Source: Rapana venosa (taxonomy: Eukaryota; Mollusca; Gastropoda; Neogastropoda; Muricidae). Taken from it: 64,000 nucleotides of DNA. Positions 34,535 to 45,698 of this stretch are shown here, piece after piece. The translations under genes and the position numbers were made by a program. A model generated the notes under the pieces. It did not search any database and was not told where the DNA came from. It saw only the letters and a program-made list of their open reading frames with translations. How positions within the stretch are numbered: the stretch's first letter is position 1; every line of letters begins with the position of its first letter. The stretch spans positions 516,472 through 580,471 of the forward strand of contig CM054155.1 in assembly GCA_028751875.1 (NCBI GenBank), written 5' to 3'.

Positions 34535-35593
34535 AGAACAATGCAGAGGTATCGATTACTACAGCAAGAAAGCTTACCAGCTTGTGAAAGACCTGACCAG
34601 CTCTAAACAAGGGAGAACCACTACCATCCAAGACAAAGCAGGGAAATGTCTCACAGAAGATCAAGATATTTTAAAGAGGCGGACAGAGTCCTGCTCTTAA
34701 CTGTACACTCGCACAGCAACAGATGACCTCAAGGTGTTAGATGTCCCTCTACCAACCAACAACAGCAGCTAGTCCATCTTACAGAAGAAGTGCAGTAAAA
34801 TCACTAAAGAAAGGGAAATAATTAGGAGTGGACAATATGTCATCAGAACAGGTCCAGGCAGGAGGAGAGACCATGATAGATGTGTTACTCACCATCAGCA
34901 ATAAGATCTGGCAGACAGGGGAGTGGCCAACACCTTGGACACAGTCCCTGATTATCACTCTCCCAAAGAAAGGCAACTTACAACTAATGCCAAAACTACC
35001 TACCATCAGCCTGATCAGCCATCCAAAGCAAAGTCATGCTCAGAATCCTGAACAGACTAAAGCCTCAAGCTGAGGAGATCATCAAAGAAGAGCAGGCAGG
35101 TTTCAGAGCAGGACGGAGCACTACCGAACAAATTTTTAATCTTAGAATACTCTGTGAGAAGTTCTTGCAACACCAACAAGATCTTTGCCACGTCTTTGTA
35201 GACTTCAAGAAGTTGTTCAACAGAGTTTGGCATGCAGCTCTGTGGGCAACCATGAGGCTGTATAACATCAATACCAACCTGATCAGAACCATAGAATGCC
35301 TCTAAAACAAGGCAACCAGCGCAGTCTACTATGACAGCAGCATAGGAGATTGGTTCTGAATCACAGTTAGAGTGCACCAACGATATCTGCTCTCACCCAC
35401 CCTCTTTAATCTTCTTAGATAGAATAATGGCTGACACACATGAAAATCATTAGGGAACAGTCAGCATTGGAGGCAAGACAGTTACAAACTTACATTTTGC
35501 CAATGACATTGATGGCTTAGCGGGAGATGAGCATGAGGTAGTCAAGCTGGTAAATCACCTTGATGAAGCCTTGCCAGCATATGGCATGCAGAT
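34535..35593 (+). mobile_element. LINE A, part 2 (reverse transcriptase, disabled)
   Basis: Resumes with the EQC codons interrupted at 32081. Blocks: EQVQAGGETMIDVLLTISNK, TGEWPTPWTQSLIITLPKKG, EEQAGFRAGRSTTEQIFN, FVDFKKLFNRVWHAALW. The catalytic motif reads FANDID near 35505-35520 instead of FADDID, and there are stops and shifts. It belongs to the same broad group as the LINE at 4823-6450. It stops at the GMQI codons near 35593, where element C is inserted. Confidence 0.88.
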
Positions 35594-38500
35594 AATTTGA
35601 CTTTCGACATATTTCAGTTTATAATCTTTCTTTGCATTTATATTCATTTTCAAAATTTCATTGACTCTATGATTTGTGTTTACCGAATTGTGTTGGTCTT
35701 TGTGACCCTGTGTACTGTGACCCTGCCGCAGCGTGCACATTTGCACGTGATTCACGACTCAAAACCACCCCCACCACCACTGCCCAGCATTTGTCACTAC
35801 TCGGCAATGACACTAACTGTTACAGACTTAAAAGCTTTCTCCTCACGGGGTTTTCACCAAATGCTAAATGGACTCAAACATCATATTGTAAACCTCGGAA
35901 TACACCGCCAGAAAACCAGACAGGAACACGAGCAGGCATACGTCATCGCCTGCAGCGTGCTTCCCCAACATCTGCCTCCCTCCTCACGTCTGACGTCACT
36001 ACCACAACAACTGTCACCAGCCACAACACTGCTTCAATTTCTTGTCCTCCAGATGTTTCATCCTTTGTCTGTGGTTCTAATGGTTCTGTCTGTGATGTGT
36101 GTAATGATTTTCATGAGACTTTAAATCCCCTGACTGGCCCAGTTCTTTTACCATCTTCCATTCCTGACTCGCCATCCAAACCCTTGTCTACTCTTCCACT
36201 GCACACATCTCTACTATCACCCTCAGCCTCTTCCTCTGATAGTCATAGTCAATCACCACTGTCTTCTTCAACCTCTTTGCCTCCCTCAAACCTTCTCCAC
36301 ATATGTCTTCTCAACGCTCAATCTGTCTGTCCTGATGGCAAAGCCAACTTAATTTCTGACTTCATTTCTGAACACAACATAGATCTAACTTTTCTTACAG
36401 AAACTTGGCTAAAACCACTTGGTCACGAACCAAAGATGAAACAGCTGACGCCACCTGGCTACAAAACTTTCTTTCTCCTGACTCTCCCGTGGAGGTGGCA
36501 TTGCCATCGTCTACAAAGACACACTGAATCTAGCTCTTTCTATCTGTCACTGCCTTCCTTTTTCACCCGAATCTTTCGAAGTCTGTGAACTCAACGTCAC
36601 CTTATCTGGCCACTCTGTTTACTTTCTGTTGCCTTTACCATCCACCTCCCAACCGTAGAAACAATTTGAGGTCTTCAATTTTCCGCCAAGAGTTTCAATC
36701 ACTCCTTGACCACTTCAGCCTCTCTCCCAAGAAACGTATCATTCTTGGTGACTTTAACTTCCACTTTGACAACCAGTCTTCTGATGTTAAGCGTCTTTCT
36801 CTTTCTTTGTCTAATCACTCTCTTTCCCAGCTGGTAAGCGAACCAACACACAGATTGGTCACATTTTAGACTGGCTTACTACCGATGTTTCACAAGTTCT
36901 AGTCGCATCTCAGTCTGTATCTGTCACTGACGAACTGCTCTCCGATCATTCTACCATTCTTTTCTCCCTAAACATTACAACGCCTATGAGAAAGAAGAAG
37001 TGCATTACCCGTCGCAAACTCAAGGCCATAGATATTCAGACTTTTCTTTCCCAAGCTGCTGAATGTCTATCACAAACGCCTGACCACACTGACCCTTCTA
37101 AACACTACAATACCATTGTCAGCCAATTCCTTAATGAGCATGCACCTTCTACTGACCGTCTCCTGCCTGATAGGCCCTGTGCACCATGATACACCCATGA
37201 CATCCTGGTCGCAAAACGCAAACGCAACAACTAGAATGGCAATGGCGAAAAACAACAACTAAAATAAACAAACAGCTTCTTCGAAAACAAATCAACAAAG
37301 TCAAAACCTTAATCCACTCAGCAAAAACAAAGTATTGGTCATCTTAAGTTCTTGATGCCACGTCTATGAAATCTCTCTTTTCTCTCACATCCACTCTGCT
37401 TGGATCTGCGAAGGCTAGCCCTCTTCCTTCTATCTATAGCCACTCTGAACTTCCTTCTATATTTTCTGTATTCTTTTCTGACAAAATCCGCATCATTTGC
37501 TCTAGCTTGGATCAGACTCCTTTCCAGCCTGCAATTTCTGATCCTCAATTTTCTGGCACTCCTCTCCTGTTCTTTCATCCAGCAAGCGAGAAAGAAATTG
37601 AGACAATTCTGAAAGGAATGACTATAAAATCATGTGATTTCAACCCCATACCTGCTTCTCTTTTCGCACAGTGCCTGCCACAGCTTATACCCACTATAAC
37701 GAAGATAGTAAACTCATCTCTTGTTTCTGGAAATGTTCCTTCAGCTCTCAAAACTGCTATAGTTACACAACTACTCACCTTGACCCTAACATTCTGAAGA
37801 ATTACAGACCTGTTTCCAACCTACCTTTTATCTCTAAAGTCCTTGAAAGAGTAGTTCTGAAACAGCTCAACAACCACCTTCTCTCCAACAGCCTTCTTCC
37901 TGTGTTTCAGTCTGCCTATCACGCCAACCACAACACTGAAACCACCCTAATCCACACCTTAAAACACGCTTCTACTTGCTTCTGACTCAGGAAAAATCTC
38001 CCTCCTCACTCTACTCGACTTATCTGCAGCCTTTGACACTATTGACCACTCTATTCTCTCCCGTCTTCAAGAAACATTTAGTGTTACTAGTTCAGCCCTC
38101 ACCAGGTTTAGCTCATACCTCACTGACCGATTCCAGACAGTCACAGTAAACAAGATTCAATCATTACCTGCCAGACTGGAATGTGGAGTCCCGCAGGGAT
38201 CAGTTCTGGGCCCTGTTCTTTTTACTCTATACACCACTCCACTGTCACATATAATTAACTGTCATCAGAGCAACCATCACTTTTATGCAGATGACTCTCA
38301 GATTCTAAGCAGTGACACTCCTGAAAATCTGCCTTCTCTCTTGACAAATATGGCCTACTGCTTTCAAGATATCCAAAACTGGATGATAGAGAACAAGTTA
38401 CAACTAAACGCTGATAAAACTGAAGCCATGCTTGTAGGCACCAAACACAAACTCTCTTCCATTACAACAGCTTCAATAGAATTTGGCAATGCATCAGTCC

Positions 38501-39338
38501 CTCTATCTACTGCTGTGAAGTATCTAGGGGTCGTTATCAACAACACACTCTCTATGCCAGTCATGCTACTATCAATTACAGGTTATTAGTGCATTTCAAA
38601 AGTACCTATCCACAGATACAACATCCAAACTTGTGGCATCTCTCTTCCTTTCACGTCTGGACTTTTGCAATTCTCTTTTGGCTGGTCTACAAGCAGCATC
38701 TATCCACTCCCTTCAACGTATTCAAAACTCTGCAGCTTGACTAGTCCTTAGAAAGAAAAAATCTGAGCACATTACCCCTCTCTTTTCGATCTCTCCACTG
38801 GCTGCCTGTGCCACAAAGAATAAACTATAAGATCAGTATTCTCTGTTACATGTCTCCACTAAACAGCACCCTCCTACCTCTGTGAATGTCTTCACCTGTA
38901 CACTCCTTCACGATCCCTTCACTCTGCTGCAGATTCCTTGTGCTTACGAATGCCTAGATTCAGCCAGTCCACCGTCAGCCGTCACTCTTTCTCTGTTTCT
39001 GGTCCATCGATTTGGAATGGCCTCCCTATCTCTCTTCGCCAAAGGCCTTCTTGTGACACTTTTAGATCCGGCCTCAAGACATATTTGTTTCAAACATAAG
39101 ATTTTCCTCTCCTGTTTCATTCATAGCTGTCCCTGCTTTTCAACAGCCAAAAATCCCATTACCCTGCCAAAATGTATAATCTCTGGGGGGGGGTTTCCAT
39201 TTTCATTTTATTCTTTTATTTCGAGGATAATGGAATAAGCACTCATGTGCTTTTTTATCCAGTCCCCGTGTGTATGCAGGTTGTAAATTTTGTTATCCAT
39301 TCCCACCGGCTCTGTGTGTGTGTGTGTGCGTGTGTGTG

Positions 39339-39370
<32 letters not shown>

Positions 39371-39508
39371 TGTGTGTGCATTTGGACTTGTTAGAGCTAT
39401 AACTTGCTATGGGTTGCATGACTGTGTAAGAATGAGTTGAGTGCAAGCACTTTGATTTGTGTGTGCAAGATACAGCCCTATATAAATTCCATTGATTATG
39501 ATTATTAT
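35594..39508 (+). mobile_element. Element C: L2/CR1-like LINE with endonuclease, inserted in LINE A
   Basis: The most complete member of its family here. The leading open frame (35674-36588) has a Ser/Thr/Pro-rich N-terminus and then the apurinic-like endonuclease start LHICLLNAQSVC...NIDLTFLTETWL. After a frameshift, GDFNFHFDNQSSD (about 36748) and LVSEPTH follow. The reverse transcriptase has MTIKSCDFNPIPASLFAQCL, NYRPVSNLPFISKVLERVV, ECGVPQGSVLGPVLFTLYT, the intact FYADDSQ (38281-38301) and NKLQLNADKTEAMLVGTKHK. Frameshifts and stops occur in at least four places, so it is not active as sequenced. An S2 SINE lies in the 3' UTR (39216-39305), followed by a GT run and the tail near 39475-39505. 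Confidence 0.92.
39216..39305 (+). mobile_element. SINE S2 fragment in the 3' UTR of element C
   Basis: GAGGATAATGGAATAAGCAC, TATCCAGTCCCCGTGTGTAT and TTGTAAATTTTGTTATCCAT in S2 order, then a GT/GC-GT microsatellite to about 39385. It is the third level of nesting: SINE in element C in LINE A in PIN4 intron 2. Confidence 0.75.
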
Positions 39509-40192
39509 CAGTGCAGAGAAAACCCTGCTGATGACAAATACTGAAATAGTGTCAAAAGCATCAGCTTTGACATAATTATAGGTGAATAAAATCAAGACCG
39601 TCCATTGCCTCAAATATCTGGGATCTATAGCATGAGATGAAGGATCAAAACCTGAAATTCTCTCCAGGACAGCCCAGCCACAGCTACAATAACCAAACTG
39701 AAAGTCCTCTGGAACGACAGGATCAGACTGATGCGTTCCCTGATCATGTCCATATTTTTGTACGCATGTGAAACGTGGACCATAACAGCAGACGTTGAAA
39801 AAAATTACAGGCAATGGAGATGAGGTGCTTTCGTAAACTCCTTGGTATCTCATACAGAGATCACATCACTAATGAGCAAGTGAAGGCCAGCATTTAAAAT
39901 GCCATCCGACGATATGAAGAGCTCCTGACTTCAGTGACAAGCCACAAACTAAAGTGGTTCAGGCACATTACACGAACATCTGGACTGGCCAAGACTGTCC
40001 TACAGGGAACAGTACAAGGAAGGAGACAAAGAGGCAGACAGAGAAAATGATGGGAAGATAACATCAGAGAGTGGATTGGCCTTGAGTGGAACGATTTGCT
40101 ATGGAAAGCAGAGGAGCTGAGGAAGCTAGTTGCCAAATCTTCATTAGTGCCCCCACGGTCTAAGGGACTATAGGATAGGTGAGGTGAGGTCA
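39509..40192 (+). mobile_element. LINE A, part 3 (C-terminus)
   Basis: Resumes with SAEK codons after element C. Blocks in mixed frames: TVHCLKYLGS, SIFLYACETWTITAD, RCFRKLLGISYRDHITNEQV, LLTSVTSHKLKWFRHI, LAKTVLQGTVQGRRQRGRQR, then EWIGLEWNDLLWKAEEL and a basic end near 40165. Several stops. Confidence 0.88.
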
Positions 40193-40544
40193 TGCAGTTG
40201 TAAGGAGACTTTGCTCACATGAGTTTAAGATTAAATTGTCAAAGTAAAGGTGTATGCAGGTTGATGTTAATAGTTTTGATACCTCATGGTTTGTCCCTAA
40301 ATTTGGATTTAAAGGCTCTTAAAAGGACCCCTAAAGGCGCTAATTTTGTTTCCACCAAGCCTGCATAAACCCTGAATAGGGTTTTGCAGTAGCAGTTGAT
40401 TGAAAGGTTTGATGAAGAGTGACTTACAAGAGAACCTTAATCCCTCGTTAGAACCAACGACCTCAGCAAATCACGAAGTCTAACCCTGTCAAACAAATTC
40501 TTTCTAGAATGGAAGGGAGGGGGGGGTTGTAATTCAAATGTTAT
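40193..40544. other. PIN4 intron 2, no gene seen
   Basis: Short unassigned stretch between LINE A and the 42-bp array, with a G run near 40519-40526. Confidence 0.5.
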
Positions 40545-42090
40545 AGTGCACACTATAAAAGTGCACACTGTTTGTTTCATGTTCTTACCAGTGTGTGATG
40601 TGACCCAGGTTTTTTTCCTTATGTGACCTTGTTTTGTGTCCTTATCTGTGTGTGATGTGACCCAGTGTTTGTTTCATGTCCTTATCTGTGTGTGATGTGA
40701 CCCCGTGTTTGTTTCGTGTCCTTATCTGTGTGTGTGATGTGACCCAGTGTTTCATGTCCTTATATCTGTGTGTGATGTGACCCAGTGTTTCATGTCCTTA
40801 TATCTGTGTGTGTGATGTGACCCAGTGTTCCATGTCCTTATATCTGTGTGATGTGACCCAGGTTTCATGTCTTTATATCTGTGTGATGTGACCCAGTGTT
40901 TGTTTCATGTCCTTATATCTCTGTGAAGTGACCCAAGTTTGTTCATGTCCTATATCTGTGTGTGTTGACCCAGTGTTTGTTTCATGTCCTTATACCTGGA
41001 TGAGGATGTGCCCATGTTTGTTTCATGTCCTTATATCTGTGTGTGATGTGACCAGTTCATGTACCTTATAATCTGTGTGATGACCCAGCTTTCGTTCTTT
41101 ATATCTGTTGATGTAACCCATGTTTGTTCAAGTCCTATCTGAGTATGTGATGGTGAGCGGCCAGTGTTTGTACATGTCCTTATATCTAGTGTGACTATGT
41201 GACCCCGTGTTTGTTTCATGTCCTTATATGTGTGTGATGTGACCCGGTTGTTTCATTCCTTACACTGTGTTGTGTGATGTGACCCATGTTTTTTCATGTC
41301 CTATATCTGTGTGTGATGTGACCCAGTGTTTGTTTCATGTCCTATATCTGTCGTTGTGTGTCACCCAGTGTTTGTTTCATGTCACTATATCTGTGTGCGT
41401 TTGTGTGTGATGTGACCCAGTGTTTGTTTCATGTCCTTATCTGTGTGTGGTGTGACCCCGCATTTGTTTCATGTCCTTGTCGGTGTGTGATGTGACCCCG
41501 TGTTTGTTTCATGTCCTTATCTCTGTGTGTGATGTGACCCCATGTTTCATGTCCTTATATCTGTGTGTGATGTGACCCCGTGTTTGTTGCATGTCCTTAT
41601 CTGTGTGTGTGATGTGACCCCGTGTTTGTTGCATGTCCTTATATCTGTGTGTGATGTGACCCCGTGTTTCATGTCCTTATATCTGTGTGTGATGTGACCC
41701 CGTGTTTGTTTCATGTCCTTATCTGTGTGGTGATGTGACCCCGTGTTTGATGCATGTCCTTATCTGTGTGTGATGTACCCCGTGTTTGTTGCATGTCCTT
41801 AATCTGTGTGTGATGTGACCCGTTTTCATGTCCTTATATCTGTGTGTGAGTGTGACCCAGTGTTTTCATGTCCTTATATCTGTGTGTGATGTGGACCCAG
41901 GTGTTTGTTTCATGTCCTTATATCTTGTGTGTTGTGACCTAGTGTTTGTTCATGTCCTACATCTAGTGTGTGTGTGTGTTTGTTTCATGTCCCTATATCT
42001 GTGTGTGTGTGTGATGTGACCCAGTGTTTGTTTCATGTCCTTATATGTGTGTGATGTGACTCTGTGTTTTGTTTTTGTTCATGTCCTTGT
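40545..42090. repeat. 42-bp minisatellite next to PIN4 exon 3
   Basis: About 35 units of about 42 bases built from CAGTGTTTGTTTCATGTCCT and TATATCTGTGTGTGATGTGACC. Variants lack ATA or GTTT, and many units differ by one or two bases. It ends about 60 bases before the exon 3 acceptor, whose T/G-rich tract looks derived from the same unit. Confidence 0.95.
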
Positions 42091-42151
42091 CTGTGTGTGA
42101 GAGAGATGCCCCAGTCAGTGGCTGTGCTGTCTTGTCTGTGTGTGTCAACAG

Positions 42152-42310
42152 GGTGACCTGGGCTGGATGACTCGAGGCAGCATGGTAGGCCCTTTCCAAG
42201 AAGCCGCCTTCCAGCTGGCCAACAGCACTGTCAGTGAGCCTGTCTACACTGACCCTCCAGTCAAAACGGTGCATGGTTACCATGTCATCATGGTTGAGGC
42301 CAAGAAATAA
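42152..42310 (+). CDS. PIN4: PIN4 exon 3 (second half of the parvulin domain, stop codon)
   Basis: Fifty-two codons and TAA at 42308-42310. The acceptor is GTGTGTGTCAACAG before 42152. The protein begins [20 protein letters not shown], continues through [15 protein letters not shown] and ends [11 protein letters not shown]. It contains the substrate-pocket Met/Phe residues (M93, F97) and the catalytic second His (residue 126; human H123). The [13 protein letters not shown] block is close to vertebrate PIN4. Phase 0 joins exon 2 over a 14-kb intron rich in LINEs and minisatellites. All catalytic residues I can place are present, so the gene should be functional if the exon 1 frameshift is an error. 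Confidence 0.95.
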   Translation, partial: GDLGWMTRGSMVGPFQEAAFQLANSTVSEPVYTDPPVKTVHGYHVIMVEAKK

Positions 42311-43019
42311 CGCTAGCAGCCTGTGGCAGCCTCTGTGCTGCTGTCCACTTCAGAAACAGGATTTTTCTCAAGGAGACAGAGAATGCATGTGTGTATGCAT
42401 GTATGTGTGTATGTGTGTGTGCATGTGTGTGTGTATGTGTATGTGTGTGTGTGCACTTGCATACACCCACACATGTTATGCTCAGAAGGATTTCCTCCTA
42501 TACAGTTTTTTAACTACAGTATCTTTTGTGCATTAGGTTAAGTTAAGAGTAAGTCAGAATTTTGAAAATTCTTAATGAGTGACTGAATAATTGCATTGTA
42601 CACAGATCTAAAGATTATGCCTGGTTGTTAAAGCCTGTGCTCTTTTAGTACTTCTGATAGTTCATTGCTAAAATCTCATTCATTATGATATCCCAAGTTT
42701 GTGGACTTCAGCCTGCTCTTTGGGTAATATGGAAGCTTGGTATGAAGTTCATGTTGACTTTTGATGCAAAACCCACAGTGAATGTTATGCCCACATGATT
42801 TTTTGTGTTCCACTGCTTTCCTTGGGCTAGTGGCTCGCTGCATTTGTGAAGCCTCAAGGTATTGGGGTTTGTTTGTTTTTCGTTCCACGGCTAGAGCCCC
42901 AAAGTTCATCAGAGGTGATATTTTTGCATAATTATATGCAACTGTTTTTTCCCCCACCATTAGGGTAGCTATTTCGACTTCAGGGAATTGAACCTACCAG
43001 TTTTGCCAGGACAGTGTGG
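42311..43019 (+). other. PIN4 3' flank, probably containing its 3' UTR
   Basis: Follows the stop codon without a break. A GT/ATGT run lies at about 42388-42460. I see no clear AATAAA signal, so the polyadenylation site is not placed. Confidence 0.45.
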
Positions 43020-43215
43020 TGGTAGTTCCCTGCTTTTTCCAGTGTTGAACTGTCGTGGGTTGGTTTGATGTGCACAGGTCTGCAAGCACACTGGTTTAGA
43101 ATTTCCTCTGAAAGCCTTGACATTCAGTTCAATTTTCCCATCAAACTGGGAAGAGAGGACAAAGCTGGCTCCTGTAAGGCAGGTCTCTGTATAAACCAGT
43201 CTGCCTCCTTCCTTC
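43020..43215 (-). mobile_element. SINE-like fragment related to the S2 head
   Basis: CTTGACATTCAGTTCAATTT and TCAAACTGGGAAGAGAGGAC resemble the stretch next to the S2 tRNA head at 25020-25070. The B-box region is degraded. Confidence 0.45.
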
Positions 43216-43225
43216 TGTATTTGGG

Positions 43226-43560
43226 ATAAATTCCAGAGTCAGCTCTTGTTCTGTGTGTGTGACACATCAAGGTATCAGGCTTAAATTCCAGTCAGCTCTT
43301 GTTCTGTGTGTGTGACACATCAAGGTATCAGGCTTGAATTCCAGTCAGCTCTTGTTCTGTGTGTGTGACACATCAAGGTATCAGGCTTGAATTCCAGAGT
43401 CAGCTCTTGTTCTGTGTGTGTGACACATCAAGGTATCAGGCTTGAATTCCAGTCAGCTCTTGTTCTGTGTGTGTGACACATCAAGGTATCAGGCTTGAAT
43501 TCCAGTCAGCTCTTGTTCTGTGTGTGTGACACATCAAGGTATCAGGCTTGAATTCCAAAT
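43226..43560. repeat. 53-bp minisatellite
   Basis: Six units of about 53 bases built from GAATTCCAGTCAGCTCTTGT, TCTGTGTGTGTGACACATCA and AGGTATCAGGCTT, almost identical to each other apart from a two-base AG insertion in some. Sequence quality drops just after it. Confidence 0.95.
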
Positions 43561-43732
43561 CAGCTTTTTTCTGATGTGTGTACCCCAATATGGGAAATCA
43601 TCTTTTTAGTTTACACTCAAGGGTTGGGAAATTTTCTAGTAGGACACATCAAGGTACGGGGTTGTCCATTTTTTAGATTCTCTTATATAATCTTAGTTAC
43701 TCTTTGAATTTATGTATTCATTTTTTTTTTAT

Positions 43733-43940
43733 ATACGAGGATAATGGAATAAGCACTCATGTCCTTTTTTACATCCAGTCCCCGTGTGTATGCGGGTTTG
43801 TAAATTTTGTCATCTGTTTCCACCGGCACACAATGGCCTACTCTTCCGAAAAGCGGAACAGGATTTAATGTGTGCACAAGATGTTCTGCGTGCGTTCACA
43901 CATGGGGCCTCGGTTTATAGTCTCATCCGAAGGACGTGTG
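43733..43940 (+). mobile_element. SINE family S2
   Basis: GAGGATAATGGAATAAGCAC, TTTGTAAATTTTGTCATCTG, AATGGCCTACTCTTCCGAAA, AACAGGATTTAATGTGTGCA and TATAGTCTCATCCGAAGGAC in order, then a GT run. This is one of the clearest S2 bodies but lacks the tRNA-like head. Confidence 0.8.
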
Positions 43941-44349
43941 TGTGTGTGTGTAGAAAGCTCTTGCAAGCAGATTTTATTTTACAAGACCAGCCATTTTCAA
44001 CCCGCCTTAAATACTGAGACAATCGGTTTGTTCAATAGCTTACCATAAACAAGACAAATAAATGCCATGTTCAGTATCTATTCCAAGACCTCTCATTCTC
44101 ACCCAATGCACTCAATATTAAGAGATCTGGATTATTTGTATGCTAACTGCATGTTCCCCGCAAATAGGGATAAAAAAATAAAATAAAACTAAAGATACAA
44201 TTTGTTTTTTAATAAACTTTTTTTGTTTATGGAGTGTACTCACACAAAACAAAAAAAACAGTTTACATTGTCAACAAACGGCAGCTGATGATTGAAGTCT
44301 CCTCTGTAACCAACAGCAAGCGGTCATTTTTTTATGTGCCCCTTCCTGT

Positions 44350-44640
44350 CAAGGGGGCACCTGGTCGAGGGTTTTTAGGCGGTCAAATCGTGACCAGAGG
44401 TCGCGGGTTCACCCCGCTCCCGGTGTTGGTCCCTTGGGGAAACCCTTTACTCCTATTTTCCTCACCCCCCCAGGTACAAAAGGTACCCCTCTGCTGGGGA
44501 AGTATCTGGGGACAGACTAGGTCCTGTACAGGGGGGTGAAAAACCCATCATTCGCTTAAAAAGCTACAAATCCGGGGTAAGCTCCGGGGTCTATGGGGCC
44601 TTTTTGCTCAAAGAAAATACTTTTTCCCCGATCAAAAACA
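44350..44640 (+). mobile_element. tRNA-derived SINE (family S4) in noisy sequence
   Basis: Begins GGGGGCACCTGGTCGAGGG (A-box-like), then GTCGCGGGTTCACCCCGC (B-box-like), then TTTACTCCTATTTTCCTCAC and a GGTACAAAAGGTACCCCTCT-like body. This is the layout of a widespread invertebrate tRNA SINE. Single-base errors are frequent. Confidence 0.65.
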
Positions 44641-45139
44641 CAGGAAAAATCTGTCTCTTGTTTTCAAACCACCAGTGGTGGTACGGCTTTTTTATTTCGC
44701 TTTGAAAAAAGATGTCAGCTTTCTTTTTTTTCCCTTTATTTCAGAGTTTAAGTTGTTGTTGTTTTTTAAAAAGGTTTTTATTAATACTTTTGTTTGCAGT
44801 AATGTGTTGTTTGTTTTTGGGGACAAAGATTGCTGTTTTTCTTTTGTGTTTTTTGGTGGTTGTTTGTGTTTTGTTTTTTTACTACAAAGGTATTTTTTTT
44901 CTGTTATTTTTTGTTTTAAATATTATCAAATGATTTCTTTTAAATGAAATTAAAAGTTTTTTCAGTTTGAAAAATTTTCTCATTCGAACACATGGTGGTA
45001 GCAGTACATGTTTTGATAGTGTGGGGCAATTCTTGTGAGAGAAAACATTGTAGCACTGATTAACTCTCATTCCTGAGGCTGCAAACCGCTGAGGAAAAAT
45101 GGGGCCTCATAGAGCATGGGAGGGTGCACTTATACATAT
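44641..45139. other. T-rich low-quality stretch, no gene seen
   Basis: Long T and TTG runs give Phe/Leu/Val-rich frames without domains. Better-quality sequence resumes near 44990. Confidence 0.5.
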
Positions 45140-45667
45140 CCCCACAACAGATTAGGTGTCGTACCCCCCCCCCCCCCCCCAACATGACATAGGTGTCAGT
45201 ACCCCCCCCCCCCCCCCCCCCCCCCCACAACATGACTTAGTGTGTCATACCCCCCCCCCCAAACATACATATGTGTCATTACCCCCCCCCCCCCCCCACA
45301 ACATGACAAAGTGTGTCAGTACCCCCCCCCCAAAAAGACTTATTGTCATACCCCCCCCCCCCCCCCAAACAGACTTAGTGTGTTCAGTACCCCCCCCCCC
45401 CCCCAACATGACTTAGGTGTCAGTAACCCCCCCCCCCCCCCCACAACAACAGGGGAGAAAACCCCCCCCCCCCCCCATCAGGGGGTACCCCCCCCCCCCC
45501 CCCCAAACATAAAAGGGTTTAGACCCCCCCCCCCCCCCAACATCCCCCCCTTTTCATAACCCCCCCCCCCCCCCACCCCCCACCCAAAAAAAGCAATGGC
45601 GTCCCCCCCCCCCCCACCCCCCGACATTTGGGCAGTCCCCCCCCCCACACCCCCCTCTAAGGTGCAG

Positions 45668-45698
<31 letters not shown>

